Positions 1 through 10,702 are shown, counted from the stretch's first letter. The stretch is 64,000 nucleotides of DNA from Haemophilus pittmaniae (GCF_900186995.1 NZ_LT906463.1:248001-312000); one strand, 5' to 3'. The notes: generated by a model from the letters alone, not told the origin. A program made the numbers and translations.

Positions 1-23
1 CTCAAGGCTTGACCGTTTTAAAG

Positions 24-90
24 ACATTTCTAATTAAATCAATCAGTTAAGTTTCTTTTTAAGAAAAACTTCATCTTTCGACAGGGCGAT

Positions 91-92
<2 letters not shown>
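24..92 (-). repeat. Dispersed intergenic repeat, copy A (divergent)
   Basis: This is a divergent member of the ~66 bp repeat family. Read on the minus strand it starts with AAATCGCCC immediately after the yhcH stop codon and ends in a TGATTTAATTAG-like tail. It has no gene of its own. I accept it because it carries both conserved ends at the expected spacing. Confidence 0.55.
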
Positions 93-582
<490 letters not shown>

Positions 583-681
583 TTACACGGACGTTATAAT
601 AACAATCGTCCGCCGTTAAATAAAGTTACCTATTAATTCAAAAGTCTGTATAATGGGCGAGCTTTAATTTCTGCCTTTCGC

Positions 682-801
682 GTGCGGCTATCAAAAGCAA
701 TTTCGCGCCCTCACGAGATTATTTTTGCTAGTCGCAATTGGGAAAATAAAGCTACGCGGCGGGATATCCCGCTCAATTTATTTTTAGAAAAGGAAAACAT
801 T
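682..801 (+). promoter_or_regulatory. pnp 5' leader with palindrome
   Basis: This stretch is open in the pnp frame but precedes the conserved PNPase N-terminus, so I read it as untranslated leader. It holds a perfect 14-bp palindrome, GCGGGATATCCCGC, at 759-772, about 30 bases before the GTG start. In enterics the pnp leader folds into a hairpin cut by RNase III for autoregulation. A similar role here is an inference. Confidence 0.4.
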
Positions 802-2934
802 GTGAATCCAATTGTTAAACAGTTTAAATACGGTCAACACACCGTGACACTAGAAACCGGCGCGATTGCCCGTCAGGCGACGGCAGCCGTAATGGCAAGT
901 ATGGATGACACCACCGTTTTTGTAACGGTTGTCGCCAAAAAAGAAGTAAAAGAAGGTCAGGATTTCTTCCCATTGACCGTTGATTATCAAGAACGCACTT
1001 ACGCAGCCGGTAAAATCCCAGGCGGTTTCTTTAAACGTGAAGGCCGCCCTTCTGAAGGCGAAACCTTAATCGCCCGTTTAATCGACCGTCCAATTCGTCC
1101 GTTATTCCCGGAAGGTTTTTTAAACGAAATTCAAATTATCGCCACTGTAGTTTCCGTCAATCCACAAATTAGTCCGGATTTAGTTGCAATGATCGGTGCT
1201 TCTGCAGCACTTTCTCTTTCTGGCGTGCCATTTAACGGCCCGATTGGTGTTGCCCGCGTTGGTTTCATCAACGATCAATTCGTTTTAAACCCAACCATGG
1301 CGGAACAAAAACAAAGCCGCTTGGATTTAGTGGTTGCAGGTACCGACAAAGCCGTATTAATGGTTGAATCCGAAGCCGATGTATTAAGTGAAGAGCAAAT
1401 GCTTTCCGCAGTAGTATTCGGTCATCAACAACAACAAGTTGTGGTTGAAGCCATTAAAGAATTTGCCCGTGAAGCAGGTAAACCTCGTTGGGATTGGACT
1501 GCTCCAGCAGTTGATACTGACTTAATCAATAAAGTGAAAGCGATTGCCGAAGCCCGTCTTGGCGATGCTTACCGTATTACCGAAAAACAATCCCGCTACG
1601 AACAAATTGATGCTATCAAAGCAGATGTCATCGCACAAATCACTGCAGAAAATGAAGAAGTCAGCGAAGGTAAAATCGTTGATATCTTTACCGCGTTAGA
1701 AAGCCAAATTGTACGTGGCCGCATTATTGCCGGTGAACCGCGTATTGACGGTCGTACCGTGGATACCGTGCGCGCTTTAGATATTTGTACCGGCGTATTA
1801 CCACGCACCCATGGTTCCGCTATCTTCACCCGCGGTGAAACTCAAGCCCTTGCCGTGGCTACTTTAGGTACAGAACGTGATGCACAAATTTTGGATGAAT
1901 TGACCGGTGAACGCCAAGATCACTTCTTGTTCCACTATAACTTCCCTCCGTACTCTGTAGGTGAAACCGGTCGTATCGGTTCGCCAAAACGTCGTGAAAT
2001 CGGCCACGGTCGTCTGGCTAAACGCGGTGTTGCTGCTGTAATGCCAACCTTGGCTGAGTTCCCTTATGTGGTACGTGTTGTTTCTGAAATCACCGAATCC
2101 AATGGTTCCTCTTCTATGGCTTCTGTTTGTGGTGCTTCCCTCGCATTAATGGATGCTGGTGTGCCTATCAAAGCAGCGGTTGCAGGTATTGCAATGGGCT
2201 TAGTGAAAGAAGGCGATAAATTCGTTGTACTTTCTGACATCTTAGGTGATGAAGACCACTTAGGTGATATGGACTTTAAAGTAGCTGGTACCCGTGAAGG
2301 TGTGACTGCACTACAAATGGATATTAAGATCGAAGGTATTACGCCGGAAATCATGCAAATCGCGTTAAAACAAGCGAAAGGTGCTCGCATGCATATTCTT
2401 GGCGTGATGGAACAAGCGATTCCGGCACCGCGTGCTGAAATCTCTGATTTTGCACCACGTATCCACACCATGAAAATCGATCCGAAGAAAATCAAAGATG
2501 TAATTGGTAAAGGTGGTGCTACTATTCGTGCACTTACCGAAGAAACCGGAACATCTATCGATATCGATGATGACGGTACAGTAAAAATCGCAGCTGTGGA
2601 TAACAACGCAGCTAAAGCGGTAATGGCACGTATCGATGAAATCACCGCTGAAGTAGAAGCTGGTGCCATCTATAAAGGTAAAGTCACTCGCTTAGCCGAT
2701 TTCGGTGCATTCGTGGCTATTATTGGTAACAAAGAAGGCTTAGTTCATATTTCACAAATTGCCGAAGAGCGCGTTGAGAAAGTCAGCGACTATTTGCAAG
2801 TCGGCCAAGAAGTGGATGTAAAAGTGGTTGAAATCGACCGTCAAGGCCGCATTCGTTTAACCATGAAAGAACTTGCACCAAAACAAACCGCCGAAGAAGT
2901 TGTTGAAACCGACAACGACACTACCGCGGAATAA
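802..2934 (+). CDS. pnp: Polyribonucleotide nucleotidyltransferase (PNPase)
   Basis: PNPase degrades RNA 3' to 5' by phosphorolysis, as a trimer and within the degradosome. The product is 710 residues, against 711 in E. coli, and is nearly collinear with it. It has two RNase PH domains (residues ~1-220 and ~310-540), a KH domain with the GKGG loop near 565, and an S1 domain from ~620 ([17 protein letters not shown]). I chose the GTG at 802, with AAGGAA upstream, because the E. coli protein starts at the equivalent NPIV residue; the frame is open back to 682. It is the first gene of pnp-nlpI-deaD. A weak hairpin (2943-2961) follows, without a clear T-run. Confidence 0.97.
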   Translation: MNPIVKQFKYGQHTVTLETGAIARQATAAVMASMDDTTVFVTVVAKKEVKEGQDFFPLTVDYQERTYAAGKIPGGFFKREGRPSEGETLIARLIDRPIRPLFPEGFLNEIQIIATVVSVNPQISPDLVAMIGASAALSLSGVPFNGPIGVARVGFINDQFVLNPTMAEQKQSRLDLVVAGTDKAVLMVESEADVLSEEQMLSAVVFGHQQQQVVVEAIKEFAREAGKPRWDWTAPAVDTDLINKVKAIAEARLGDAYRITEKQSRYEQIDAIKADVIAQITAENEEVSEGKIVDIFTALESQIVRGRIIAGEPRIDGRTVDTVRALDICTGVLPRTHGSAIFTRGETQALAVATLGTERDAQILDELTGERQDHFLFHYNFPPYSVGETGRIGSPKRREIGHGRLAKRGVAAVMPTLAEFPYVVRVVSEITESNGSSSMASVCGASLALMDAGVPIKAAVAGIAMGLVKEGDKFVVLSDILGDEDHLGDMDFKVAGTREGVTALQMDIKIEGITPEIMQIALKQAKGARMHILGVMEQAIPAPRAEISDFAPRIHTMKIDPKKIKDVIGKGGATIRALTEETGTSIDIDDDGTVKIAAVDNNAAKAVMARIDEITAEVEAGAIYKGKVTRLADFGAFVAIIGNKEGLVHISQIAEERVEKVSDYLQVGQEVDVKVVEIDRQGRIRLTMKELAPKQTAEEVVETDNDTTAE

Positions 2935-2984
2935 ACGTAATGAGGGCTGCATTTCAGCCCTTACGTATTTGACTTAAGGCCCTA

Positions 2985-3917
2985 ATGCTCGACTTACGAT
3001 TCTTTCGTTTCCTTTCCTTATTTGCTGCAATGCTATGGCTTGTCGGCTGTGTGCAGTCGCGCGACCAGTTTATTGCACCAAATAAGGTCATCTTGGCTGA
3101 ACAAACACCCAATAGCCATTTTGAACAGGAAGTCATGATCTCAAGAATCGGCCAAGTATTGTTAGTGGGGAAATTAAGTCAGGCGGAACGGGCCGAATTG
3201 CACTTTGAGCGGGGCGTACTTTATGATGCCCTAGGCTTATGGGGCTTAGCCCGTTACGACTTCACCCAGGCTCTTGCACTGCAACCTAAAATGGTTGCCG
3301 TATATAATTATCTAGGGCTATATCTGTTGCTTGAACAGGATTATGACGGTGCATTGGAAGCATTCAATGCCGTGTTGGATCTTGACCCAAGTTATGCCTA
3401 TTCCCACCTTAATCGTGGTTTAAATTTTTACTATGTGCAACGCTACAATCTTGCTCAAGAAGACTTGATGGCGTTTCACCAAGCTGATCCAACAGATCCC
3501 TATCGTGTGTTATGGCTCTATTTGAACGAACAAAAATTAAAACCGCAGCAAGCCTATGCCAACCTAGTTGAACGGGCCAAAGGGCTTTCTAAGGAGTTTT
3601 GGGGAACTAATATCGTTCAATATTATTTGGGAAATATTTCTATTGCCGAATTGCAGGAAAGAGCGCAAAAATTTGCTGAAAACCCGCAACAATTCGCCGA
3701 AATATTAACCGAAACCTACTTTTATCTAGCAAAACAAAAACTCAATTCGGGCGAGACGGATGATGCATCCGCCCTCTTTAGACTCGCCGTTGCAAATCAG
3801 GTGTATAACTTTGTTGAGTATCGTTTTGCCGTGTTCGAGCTGATGAAATTAAATCCGCTAATGAACGATGATGAAACGAAAAATGCGATGCTGCGCAGCA
3901 AATCTAGCGATTTCTAA
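2985..3917 (+). CDS. nlpI: Lipoprotein NlpI, TPR adaptor
   Basis: NlpI is an outer-membrane lipoprotein that scaffolds peptidoglycan hydrolases and the Prc protease in E. coli. The 310-residue product has a signal peptide with lipobox LVGC (Cys22). Tetratricopeptide repeats run from ~60 to 170 (for example AVYNYLGLYLLLEQDYDGALEAF). The ATG at 2985 has AAGG six bases upstream. It lies 50 bp after pnp and 60 bp before deaD, the usual gammaproteobacterial order. It is slightly longer than E. coli NlpI (294 residues). Confidence 0.92.
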   Translation: MLDLRFFRFLSLFAAMLWLVGCVQSRDQFIAPNKVILAEQTPNSHFEQEVMISRIGQVLLVGKLSQAERAELHFERGVLYDALGLWGLARYDFTQALALQPKMVAVYNYLGLYLLLEQDYDGALEAFNAVLDLDPSYAYSHLNRGLNFYYVQRYNLAQEDLMAFHQADPTDPYRVLWLYLNEQKLKPQQAYANLVERAKGLSKEFWGTNIVQYYLGNISIAELQERAQKFAENPQQFAEILTETYFYLAKQKLNSGETDDASALFRLAVANQVYNFVEYRFAVFELMKLNPLMNDDETKNAMLRSKSSDF

Positions 3918-3977
3918 TCAGCTATCACCAAAGTAACCTGAAAGCCGATTGAGCTTTCCTTTTATTCGAGTACTTTA

Positions 3978-5792
3978 ATGACAGAACAAATGACCTTTAA
4001 TGAATTAGGCCTACCTGAATTCATTCTTAATGCCGTTTCCGACCTTGGTTTTGAAACCCCTTCTCCAATTCAACAAGTTTGTATTCCGCACCTGCTAGCA
4101 GGACGCGATGTTTTGGGTATGGCACAAACCGGTAGTGGTAAAACCGCCGCCTTTGCCCTCCCTATTTTGGCTCAAATCGATAGCCATCAAAAACACCCGC
4201 AAATGTTGGTGATGGCGCCAACTCGTGAATTAGCCATTCAGGTTGCTGATGCCTGTGAACAATTTATGAAATATGCCCAGGGTATTAATATCGTGACCCT
4301 TTATGGTGGCCAACGCTATGACATTCAACTACGTGCACTCCGTCAAGGTGCTCAAGTGGTTGTCGGCACACCGGGACGAATTTTGGATCACCTACGTCGT
4401 GGTACTTTAGATTTAAGCGGCTTAAAAGCTATCGTATTAGATGAAGCCGATGAAATGTTACGTATGGGCTTCATTGATGATGTAGAAACCGTGATGGCAG
4501 AATTACCGGAAAATCATCAAACAGCGCTGTTCTCTGCCACAATGCCGGAACCGATTCGTCGTATTACGAAACGCTTTATGCAGGATCCACAAGAAGTCAA
4601 AATCAAGGTTAATCAGGACAATGCACCGGATATCGAACAAAATTGTTGGTATGTCCGTGGCTTCCGTAAAAATGAAGCCTTATTGCGTTTCTTAGAAGTA
4701 GAAGATTTTGATGCAGCAATCCTCTTTACCCGCACAAAATCCGGCACAATGGATGTTACCGAATTACTCACCCGTAACGGATTCCGAGCAGCGGCATTAA
4801 ACGGCGATATGACACAACAAACCCGTGAGCAAACCCTCGATCGTCTACGCAACGGTAGTTTGGATATCGTCGTGGCTACCGATGTCGCCGCACGCGGTAT
4901 TGATATCGAACGCATTAGCTTGGTAGTAAACTACGACATCCCATTGGATGCCGAAAGCTATGTGCACCGTATTGGTCGTACCGGCCGTGCAGGTCGTTCA
5001 GGTCGTGCGTTACTCTTTGTCGAGCCTCGTGAACGCCGCTTACTGCGCAATATCGAACATTTAATGAAAAAACCGATCAATGAAGTCGAATTGCCAAATC
5101 ACGAGATTTTACAAACTTCCCGTCGTAAAAAATTTGTTGCGCAAATCACCAAACAATTGGAACACCATGATTTGGAGCAATACCGTAGCTTATTGGAAGA
5201 TTTGTTCACCGCTGATCAGGATCAAGAAGACATCGCTGCTGCAATGCTAATGCTCTTACAAGGTAAACAAAAACTGATTCTGCCGCCGGATCCTCCGATG
5301 GAAAAACGTAGCCGTCGTGAACGTGATGAGCGTCGTGAAAATCCACGTTCAGCGGAACGTCGTGGTGAACGCAAAGGTTATGGTAATCCACAACCGATGG
5401 ATATGTATCGTATTGAAGTGGGCCGCGGTGATGGCGTGGAAGTGCGTCATATTGTGGGAGCAATTGCCAATGAAGCTGATATCAACAGTCGCTACATCGG
5501 TCATATTAAACTTTATGATAACTACTCCACCGTTGAATTACCGCAAGGCATGCCAAAAGAATTATTACAACAATTAGGCAAAACCCGCGTGCTTAATCGT
5601 CCAATGCAAATGAGTCTGATCGGCGAAGCTAAATCCGACAATGGCCGTGGGGATGATTTTGGCGGTAAACGCCGCGAACGTCGCAATGATCGTTTCCAAG
5701 AACGGAATCAGGATAACTTCCGTGAACGCAAACGCTTTGATAAAGGCTCTCGCAGCTTTAATGACAAGCCTCGTCGCGACCGTCGTTCATAA
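3978..5792 (+). CDS. deaD: DEAD-box RNA helicase DeaD (CsdA)
   Basis: This is the cold-shock RNA helicase involved in ribosome assembly and mRNA decay. The 604-residue product has the Q motif (TPSPIQ) near 28, Walker A AQTGSGKT at ~50, DEAD at ~154, SAT at ~187 and [13 protein letters not shown] near 330. A DbpA-type RNA-binding domain lies at ~470-545, and an Arg-rich tail follows, typical of DeaD. It ends with a strong hairpin at 5801-5828. Confidence 0.97.
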   Translation: MTEQMTFNELGLPEFILNAVSDLGFETPSPIQQVCIPHLLAGRDVLGMAQTGSGKTAAFALPILAQIDSHQKHPQMLVMAPTRELAIQVADACEQFMKYAQGINIVTLYGGQRYDIQLRALRQGAQVVVGTPGRILDHLRRGTLDLSGLKAIVLDEADEMLRMGFIDDVETVMAELPENHQTALFSATMPEPIRRITKRFMQDPQEVKIKVNQDNAPDIEQNCWYVRGFRKNEALLRFLEVEDFDAAILFTRTKSGTMDVTELLTRNGFRAAALNGDMTQQTREQTLDRLRNGSLDIVVATDVAARGIDIERISLVVNYDIPLDAESYVHRIGRTGRAGRSGRALLFVEPRERRLLRNIEHLMKKPINEVELPNHEILQTSRRKKFVAQITKQLEHHDLEQYRSLLEDLFTADQDQEDIAAAMLMLLQGKQKLILPPDPPMEKRSRRERDERRENPRSAERRGERKGYGNPQPMDMYRIEVGRGDGVEVRHIVGAIANEADINSRYIGHIKLYDNYSTVELPQGMPKELLQQLGKTRVLNRPMQMSLIGEAKSDNGRGDDFGGKRRERRNDRFQERNQDNFRERKRFDKGSRSFNDKPRRDRRS

Positions 5793-5800
5793 CCACCACA

Positions 5801-5828
5801 TAAGCCCTAAGTCTTCGCTTAGGGCTTA
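5801..5828 (+). terminator. Terminator hairpin after deaD
   Basis: An 11-bp inverted repeat (TAAGCCCTAAG / CTTAGGGCTTA) with a TCTTCG loop follows the deaD stop, then ATTCATTT. The T-run is weak, but the stem is strong. Confidence 0.75.
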
Positions 5829-5893
5829 TTCATTTGTCACTACACAAAAATCCCGTTACAATCGCCGCCATTGTAAACATCTGGATATCAGTA

Positions 5894-7288
5894 TTGAAAG
5901 GTCTCTTTTTACGTATTATTGCGGCTCTAGCATTATTGCTTTGGGCCATTGATATGGTATTTCCCTGGCAACAAATTGCCCGCGCAGGAGAAAATCCCTA
6001 TGCGACAATCCGTGAGCGCGGCAGCTTAATCGTTGGAACAATCAATAACCCAATTTATTACTTTATTGGTAACGATGGAGAAGCCGGCTTGGAATATGAA
6101 CTGGCTAAAAATTTTGCTGACTATCTGGGCGTCCGCTTAGAAATCAAAACCTTAGAAAACAATGATGCGCTCTTCAAAGCCTTAGAAAACCACGACATTG
6201 ATATTGCCGCCGCCAACCTATTGTTCCATGGCAAGCGCGCTGAACAATTTCAAGTCGGCCCCACCTATACTTCTGCTTCTTGGCAATTGGTTTACCGCAA
6301 GGGAAATAATCGTCCCAACAGTCTAAATCAATTGCAAAATCCGGTTGAAATCGCCGCAGGCTCGGACTTAGTTGAACTATTAAATGAAGCAAAAGCACGC
6401 AATCCCAAATTACAATGGCAAGTTACTACCAACGCCACTCAAGAAGAGCTATTAATTCAGGTAGCTGAAGGAAAAATTCCTTATACCATCGCCAATAGCA
6501 TTGATGTGGCCGCCGCGCAACAAATTCGTCCGGAACTAGCCGTTGCCTTCGACTTAAGTGACGAAACCGGCGTGCATTGGTATCTCGCCAATAATACTTA
6601 TAATGAACTACAAGCCGGCTTATTGGATTTTATGGATGAGGCCTTAGAAACCGGCTTAATTGACCGCATTGAAGAAAAATATTTCCGTCACCTTTCCCAA
6701 TTTGACTATGTCGATACTAAATCCTATTTAGACGCAGTGGAAAAAGTCCTTCCACAATACCAACCGTTATTTGAAAAGTATCAAGGCGAGTTAGATTGGC
6801 GACTATTGGCGGCCGTGGCCTATCAAGAATCTCACTGGGATCCCGCCGCCACTTCGCCAACCGGTGTGCGTGGTATGATGATGCTAACCAAGGATACCGC
6901 TGATCGAATGAAAATTAGCAATCGTACCGACCCTGAACAAAGTATCAAGGCCGGTTCTGAATATCTTCACTGGTTGCTCGGCCAAATGCCCGATACCATC
7001 AACAAAGAAGAACGCATTTGGTATGCCTTGGCTGCTTATAATATGGGATTAGGTCACATTCTAGATGCCCGCCGCCTTACCAAGAATTTAGGCGGTAATC
7101 CGGATAATTGGCTAGATGTGAAAAATAATCTGCCGTTACTGTCGGAAAAACGCCATTACAGCAATCTCAAATACGGCTATGCTCGCGGTTACGAAGCCCA
7201 TCAATATGTGGAAAATATCCGCCGTTACATGAATAGCATCGTCAACTACCACCGTGTTCAAGAAAATCAGAACGAAGCGACACAATAA
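5894..7288 (+). CDS. mltF: Membrane-bound lytic murein transglycosylase F
   Basis: MltF cleaves peptidoglycan glycan strands by lytic transglycosylation. The 464-residue product has an N-terminal signal or anchor segment (~5-22), a periplasmic-binding-protein-like module (~35-255) and a C-terminal SLT domain. The catalytic Glu is in YQESHW (about residue 312), followed by GVRGMMML and AAYNMG. No ATG fits; I chose the TTG at 5894 (MKGLFLRI) because it gives a normal signal sequence. An alternative in-frame TTG at 5834 lies just after the deaD terminator and would add 20 polar residues. Confidence 0.88.
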   Translation: MKGLFLRIIAALALLLWAIDMVFPWQQIARAGENPYATIRERGSLIVGTINNPIYYFIGNDGEAGLEYELAKNFADYLGVRLEIKTLENNDALFKALENHDIDIAAANLLFHGKRAEQFQVGPTYTSASWQLVYRKGNNRPNSLNQLQNPVEIAAGSDLVELLNEAKARNPKLQWQVTTNATQEELLIQVAEGKIPYTIANSIDVAAAQQIRPELAVAFDLSDETGVHWYLANNTYNELQAGLLDFMDEALETGLIDRIEEKYFRHLSQFDYVDTKSYLDAVEKVLPQYQPLFEKYQGELDWRLLAAVAYQESHWDPAATSPTGVRGMMMLTKDTADRMKISNRTDPEQSIKAGSEYLHWLLGQMPDTINKEERIWYALAAYNMGLGHILDARRLTKNLGGNPDNWLDVKNNLPLLSEKRHYSNLKYGYARGYEAHQYVENIRRYMNSIVNYHRVQENQNEATQ

Positions 7289-7308
7289 CGCACTTTTCAA
7301 TAAATAAA

Positions 7309-7337
7309 AAATGGGCTACATTGTCGCGTGCCCATTT
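7309..7337 (+). other. Hairpin between mltF and a small ORF
   Basis: Perfect 8-bp arms AAATGGGC / GCCCATTT enclose a 13-base loop. No T-run follows, so it may be a weak terminator for mltF or a leader structure for the small ORF at 7358. Confidence 0.4.
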
Positions 7338-7357
7338 AAAACCCTCAGGGGGAACTC

Positions 7358-7507
7358 ATGCTAAAACGTAAAACATTTTTAAAGAAAAACAAAAACCTTA
7401 ATACCACCACAGCCCGTAATCGTCGTCTACATCATCTAAAACGCCACAAAAAACGTACCTTCCAGCGTCATGCCTTACAGTTTGTGGTGCAGGACATTTG
7501 TTGTTAG
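7358..7507 (+). CDS. Small highly basic ORF, unknown function
   Basis: This 49-codon ORF starts with ATG and has a strong upstream CAGGGGGAA ribosome site at good spacing. The predicted peptide is very basic: Lys, Arg and His make up about 40% (LKRKTFLKKNKN; RNRRLHHLKRHKKRTFQRH). It ends in a short hydrophobic segment and two cysteines (VVQDICC). It does not match bL34, bL36 or RMF as I remember them, and I do not recognise the family. It may be a nucleic-acid or ribosome-binding peptide, or a fortuitous ORF. Repeat copy B follows directly. Confidence 0.45.
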   Translation: MLKRKTFLKKNKNLNTTTARNRRLHHLKRHKKRTFQRHALQFVVQDICC

Positions 7508-7519
7508 AGAACTTTTAAA

Positions 7520-7588
7520 TCAACCACAATAAAATCAATAACTTAGCATCAATTTTAGCAAAAACTCTAAAAATCAGCCCCGCGTTTT
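7520..7588 (-). repeat. Dispersed repeat copy B; left direct repeat of the nan cluster
   Basis: This copy matches 12085-12153 at 65 of 69 positions in the same orientation, much closer than any other pair. The shared segment ends in GCCCCGCGTTTT. Here the right arm of the GCCCCGC/GCGGGGC terminator seen after the other copy is absent, and different sequence follows at 7589. Confidence 0.85.
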
Positions 7589-7640
7589 AATCTGCATCCT
7601 AAAGGCTATTCATAACATTCCATGCATTAGGATGCAGATT
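7589..7640 (+). terminator. Long-loop inverted repeat, probable terminator
   Basis: Perfect 14-bp arms (AATCTGCATCCTAA at 7589-7602 and its complement at 7627-7640) enclose a 24-base loop, followed by TTCTTCTTTC. It reads as a plus-strand terminator and starts exactly where the homology between repeat copies B and C ends. Confidence 0.6.
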
Positions 7641-7671
7641 TTCTTCTTTCGAAACGGCCCCCAAAGAATAA

Positions 7672-7701
7672 AAAATTTGAGCCCTGCATCACACAGGGCT
7701 C
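7672..7701 (-). terminator. Terminator of the nanY operon
   Basis: On the minus strand, the arms GAGCCCTG / CAGGGCTC (7694-7701 and 7679-7686) are followed by AAATTTTTTA. It lies 50 bases past the stop of the nanY-like gene. Confidence 0.75.
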
Positions 7702-7751
7702 AATATTTAACTAATGTTTTTTGCGGTTTAATAACCCAATTCAGTTTGCTT

Positions 7752-8858
7752 TTATTTACCGATAATTTCTTTTAAATCAACTTTGCGGTTTTCATAACGC
7801 GAACGTGTACAAGCATCGGCGGTTGCAATCGCTGCACGAGCCGCCTCACCGGTGAGCAATTTTTCAAACTCAGCGGTTGGTTTCATGCCATGGAGAATAT
7901 CGTTTAAATAACGCATTTCTTTTTTCATAATGGAGCTCAACCACATCGGTGTTCGTTTACCCGGTTTGCCATATTGGATAGCGCCGTCCATTTCGGTGCT
8001 GTTATAAATACGGGTGCGATCATCATCCTCTTCTTGGCTTTCATGAACTAAGAAATAGGAGTCTTTGCCATCCACTCTAAGCGTGCCTTTGGTGTTGTAC
8101 ATATCGATTTTAATCGCCCCTTTTTCCCCTTGAATTAGCACATAATGTTCGCCCCAACGGAACGCCGAGCCCCATTCTAAAACGGCAAAACGATCATCAT
8201 CGAACTCCATATTCACAAAAATCATATCGTCTTCATCACCGAATTTTTCACCTTTGTGAGCCACGTTAGCCGCGGTCATGGTTACGGTTTTTGGCATGCC
8301 TCCCATGATGAACTGCACACAGTCTAATTCGTGAATGTGGTGATATAGATGGCCACCGGATTTTTCGCGAATTTTTTTCCATGAAATAGTCGGTTGCTCT
8401 TCTTCCCAACCATTACGCGCCGTATGACAATAAAGCACTTTACCAATTACGCCTTGATTGATTAATTCTTTGGCATGGTGAACACCATTAAAGAAATTCA
8501 TTACATGACCAGCCATAAAAGTCACACCATTTTCTTCACAGGCTCGTACCATGTCATCGCAATCCTGGTAACTTAAAGCAATTGGTTTTTCACAGAAAAC
8601 ATGTTTTTTATTTTTGGCGGCTAGGATCACCGGTTCCTTATGCAAATAGTTTGGTGTAGCCACAATAACGCAATCCACATTTGCCGAAGTGACTAATTCC
8701 TCTAAGGATTTTGCTGCCACACAATGCAATTCCTGAGCAATGGTTTCTCCATTTTCAGGATCAAACACCATGGTAATCTGTGCATCATCACATTCATTCA
8801 TGAAACGGGCTAATTCTGCACCAAAATAGCCAACGCCAACAACTCCATATCGCATCAT
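7752..8858 (-). CDS. nanY: NanY-like (YjhC) Gfo/Idh/MocA oxidoreductase for anhydro-sialic acid
   Basis: The 368-residue product is strongly similar along its length to E. coli YjhC (NanY). NanY is an NAD-dependent oxidoreductase that converts 2,7-anhydro-N-acetylneuraminate and related dehydro forms to ordinary sialic acid. The N-terminal Rossmann motif is GVVGVGYFGAELARF, the conserved Lys motif is CEKPIAL near residue 93, and the second-domain motif is GGHLYHHIHELD near residue 168. It is the last gene of a three-gene minus-strand unit (gntR, Gfo/Idh, nanY) and lies 10 bp after its neighbour. Activity is inferred from similarity and from the NanX-like transporter nearby. Confidence 0.88.
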   Translation of the reverse strand: MMRYGVVGVGYFGAELARFMNECDDAQITMVFDPENGETIAQELHCVAAKSLEELVTSANVDCVIVATPNYLHKEPVILAAKNKKHVFCEKPIALSYQDCDDMVRACEENGVTFMAGHVMNFFNGVHHAKELINQGVIGKVLYCHTARNGWEEEQPTISWKKIREKSGGHLYHHIHELDCVQFIMGGMPKTVTMTAANVAHKGEKFGDEDDMIFVNMEFDDDRFAVLEWGSAFRWGEHYVLIQGEKGAIKIDMYNTKGTLRVDGKDSYFLVHESQEEDDDRTRIYNSTEMDGAIQYGKPGKRTPMWLSSIMKKEMRYLNDILHGMKPTAEFEKLLTGEAARAAIATADACTRSRYENRKVDLKEIIGK

Positions 8859-8868
8859 AATAAACTCC

Positions 8869-9942
8869 CTATTTTTTCACTGAGATTTGTTTTTCCGTTA
8901 CCATTGATTGCTTAGCTGCTTCCGCAACCTCAATAGCTTCAGTTAAACATAGACTTAATGGGCTGATTTTTCCTTGCGTTAAGTGATCCACAACGCTTTG
9001 CGCTTCAATTTCGGCCGCACGGCTTAACCAAAGTTGGCAAGGTGCATGGGTGACATTATATTGCTGAGTGCCTTTAGCACTTTCCCGTAAAGATAAGTCA
9101 GCCTCAAATTCATCAAATAAATCAACGTGTTCCGTTGTTCCATCAAGATAATTAAAGGTGACACTGGAGGTAAAGAAATTCACTTCAATGACGCCTCTTT
9201 CACCATGAATTTGGATCCCCCATTGATGTAATCGATAAGCGGTACCCATTTCAAGCGAACCTAACACACCATTTTCAAAGCGAAATAGCAACTGCAATAC
9301 ATCACGGCTATCAGGCGTATCCTGATGAGCTCGATTAGCTGCTTGGGCAAAAACCGCCTCAATATCGCCTACCAACCAACACAATAAATCAAGCTCATGG
9401 ATCAGGTGAAAAAGCTCCCCACCGGTGAGATTCGCATCCAGTTTCCACCATTCTTTATTCGGCAAATTTTCAATCCAGCGCTGACGCATTGCACGAACCA
9501 CGGTAATATTGCCTAACTTGCCTTGCTCCAACACTTTTTTGACCTTTAAAATCCCCGGCAAGGTACGCTCTACATGGCCAACAAAAATATGCTTAGCTTT
9601 CTCTTCAGCCAGACGGCGTAAATGCTGGCTATGGGAAAAACTCAGAGTAAACGGTGTTTCAATAAACACATGACAGCCCGCATTAAGTGCCAAAATAGCC
9701 GGTGAATAATGGGCATAATTCGGAGTGGCAATTACCACTAAATCCGGCTTAGTTTCTGCCAACATTTCTTCAACACTAAAAAAAGCCCGACTGTCGTATT
9801 GCTCTGCCAATTTTTGTGCCAGAGAAGGATTAATATCCATCACGCCGATTAAATTTGCCTGTGCATTATGAAAAGCCGAAGCCAATTGAGCACCAAAAAA
9901 ACCGCAGCCAATTAGGCCTATGTTTAATCCATTAATTTGCAT
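8869..9942 (-). CDS. Second Gfo/Idh/MocA family protein with altered EKP motif
   Basis: The 357-residue product is a paralogue of the NanY-like protein, with Rossmann motif GLIGCGFFGAQLA and a conserved GGELFHLIHELD. The family's EKP motif, whose Lys usually helps bind cofactor and substrate, reads IETPFTL here (Glu95-Thr96-Pro97; codon ACA at 9655-9657). It may be a changed dehydrogenase, a sugar-acid isomerase or a non-catalytic partner. I do not know its substrate. The second ATG of ATGATG (9942) is best spaced from AGGAGG. It overlaps the gntR 3' end by 11 bases, so coupled translation is likely. Confidence 0.85.
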   Translation of the reverse strand: MQINGLNIGLIGCGFFGAQLASAFHNAQANLIGVMDINPSLAQKLAEQYDSRAFFSVEEMLAETKPDLVVIATPNYAHYSPAILALNAGCHVFIETPFTLSFSHSQHLRRLAEEKAKHIFVGHVERTLPGILKVKKVLEQGKLGNITVVRAMRQRWIENLPNKEWWKLDANLTGGELFHLIHELDLLCWLVGDIEAVFAQAANRAHQDTPDSRDVLQLLFRFENGVLGSLEMGTAYRLHQWGIQIHGERGVIEVNFFTSSVTFNYLDGTTEHVDLFDEFEADLSLRESAKGTQQYNVTHAPCQLWLSRAAEIEAQSVVDHLTQGKISPLSLCLTEAIEVAEAAKQSMVTEKQISVKK

Positions 9943-10693
9943 CATGCCCTCCTTGTTGTAAGCGTTGGCGAATACTTTGAAAATACTGCAGGATAGCCCG
10001 TTGCATGCGCACCAAATCATGATTTTCAACCGCATCAACCAATTCCCGATGCTGCATCGCCGATTTTTCAGCTGAGATCAGCGGCGGCGGTAAACCTTTT
10101 TCCACCTGCTGATAAATTTGCCAAAATGCATCTAAATACTGAATAAGTAACGGATTATTTAAGGGTTCGTAGAGCTTTAAATGAATCTGGTATTCATCTT
10201 TAGGAGAAAACTTTTGCTCACGAGCATTTTTTTCCATATTTGCCGCGGATTTTTGCAACATCGCAATTTGTTCCCGACTAATTTTTCCCAACACCATGGG
10301 GGCAAAACCGTATTCCAAAATTTCCCGAATATCTAAAATATTAATCAATTGATTATGGTCATTATGTAAATTCAGTTGAGTATGAAAGGTTAATCCACGA
10401 ATCATTGGCACCAGAGAGGATTCGCTTACAAAGGTACCAACGCCATGACGGATATCCAAAATATGCAATGCTTCCAAGGATTTAATCGCTTCTCGCAAGC
10501 TGGAACGGCTCACCCCAAGTTGCTCAATCAACTCATTTTCTGTCGGCATCAAATCACCCGATTTTAGGTTTTGCTTAATAATGAGCGACTTAATCTTATC
10601 CTGTAAAACGAGGCTTGCTTCTTTTTTACTTGTTTTCTTCATCTCTATTTTCATTTTTAAATCTATTTTCTGAATTTGTGATCCAGCTCTCAT
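9932..10693 (-). CDS. GntR-family (FCD) transcriptional regulator
   Basis: The 253-residue product has an N-terminal winged helix (residues ~25-95) with the GntR signature SGDLMPTENELIEQLGVSRSSLREAIK, seen in pieces, and ends the domain with HGVGTFV. An FCD ligand-binding domain follows (residues ~110-245), with the LDIREILE helix and His residues that could bind metal. It resembles regulators of sugar-acid genes such as NanR or UxuR but cannot be assigned to either. The start is uncertain: ATG at 10693, 10654 or 10642. It is divergent from the nanX-like transporter, with a 21-bp dyad between them that is probably its operator. Confidence 0.88.
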   Translation of the reverse strand: MRAGSQIQKIDLKMKIEMKKTSKKEASLVLQDKIKSLIIKQNLKSGDLMPTENELIEQLGVSRSSLREAIKSLEALHILDIRHGVGTFVSESSLVPMIRGLTFHTQLNLHNDHNQLINILDIREILEYGFAPMVLGKISREQIAMLQKSAANMEKNAREQKFSPKDEYQIHLKLYEPLNNPLLIQYLDAFWQIYQQVEKGLPPPLISAEKSAMQHRELVDAVENHDLVRMQRAILQYFQSIRQRLQQGGHDAN

Positions 10694-10702
10694 TCACTAT
10701 AA

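Noticed and set aside
682..801. N-terminal extension of PNPase
   Set aside because: The frame is open, but the residues do not match the PNPase family and a GTG with a ribosome site starts the conserved N-terminus at 802.
2064..2669. 201-codon antisense ORF in pnp
   Set aside because: It is a shadow of a highly conserved coding region with no ribosome site; the Ser/Ile-rich product is typical of antisense frames.
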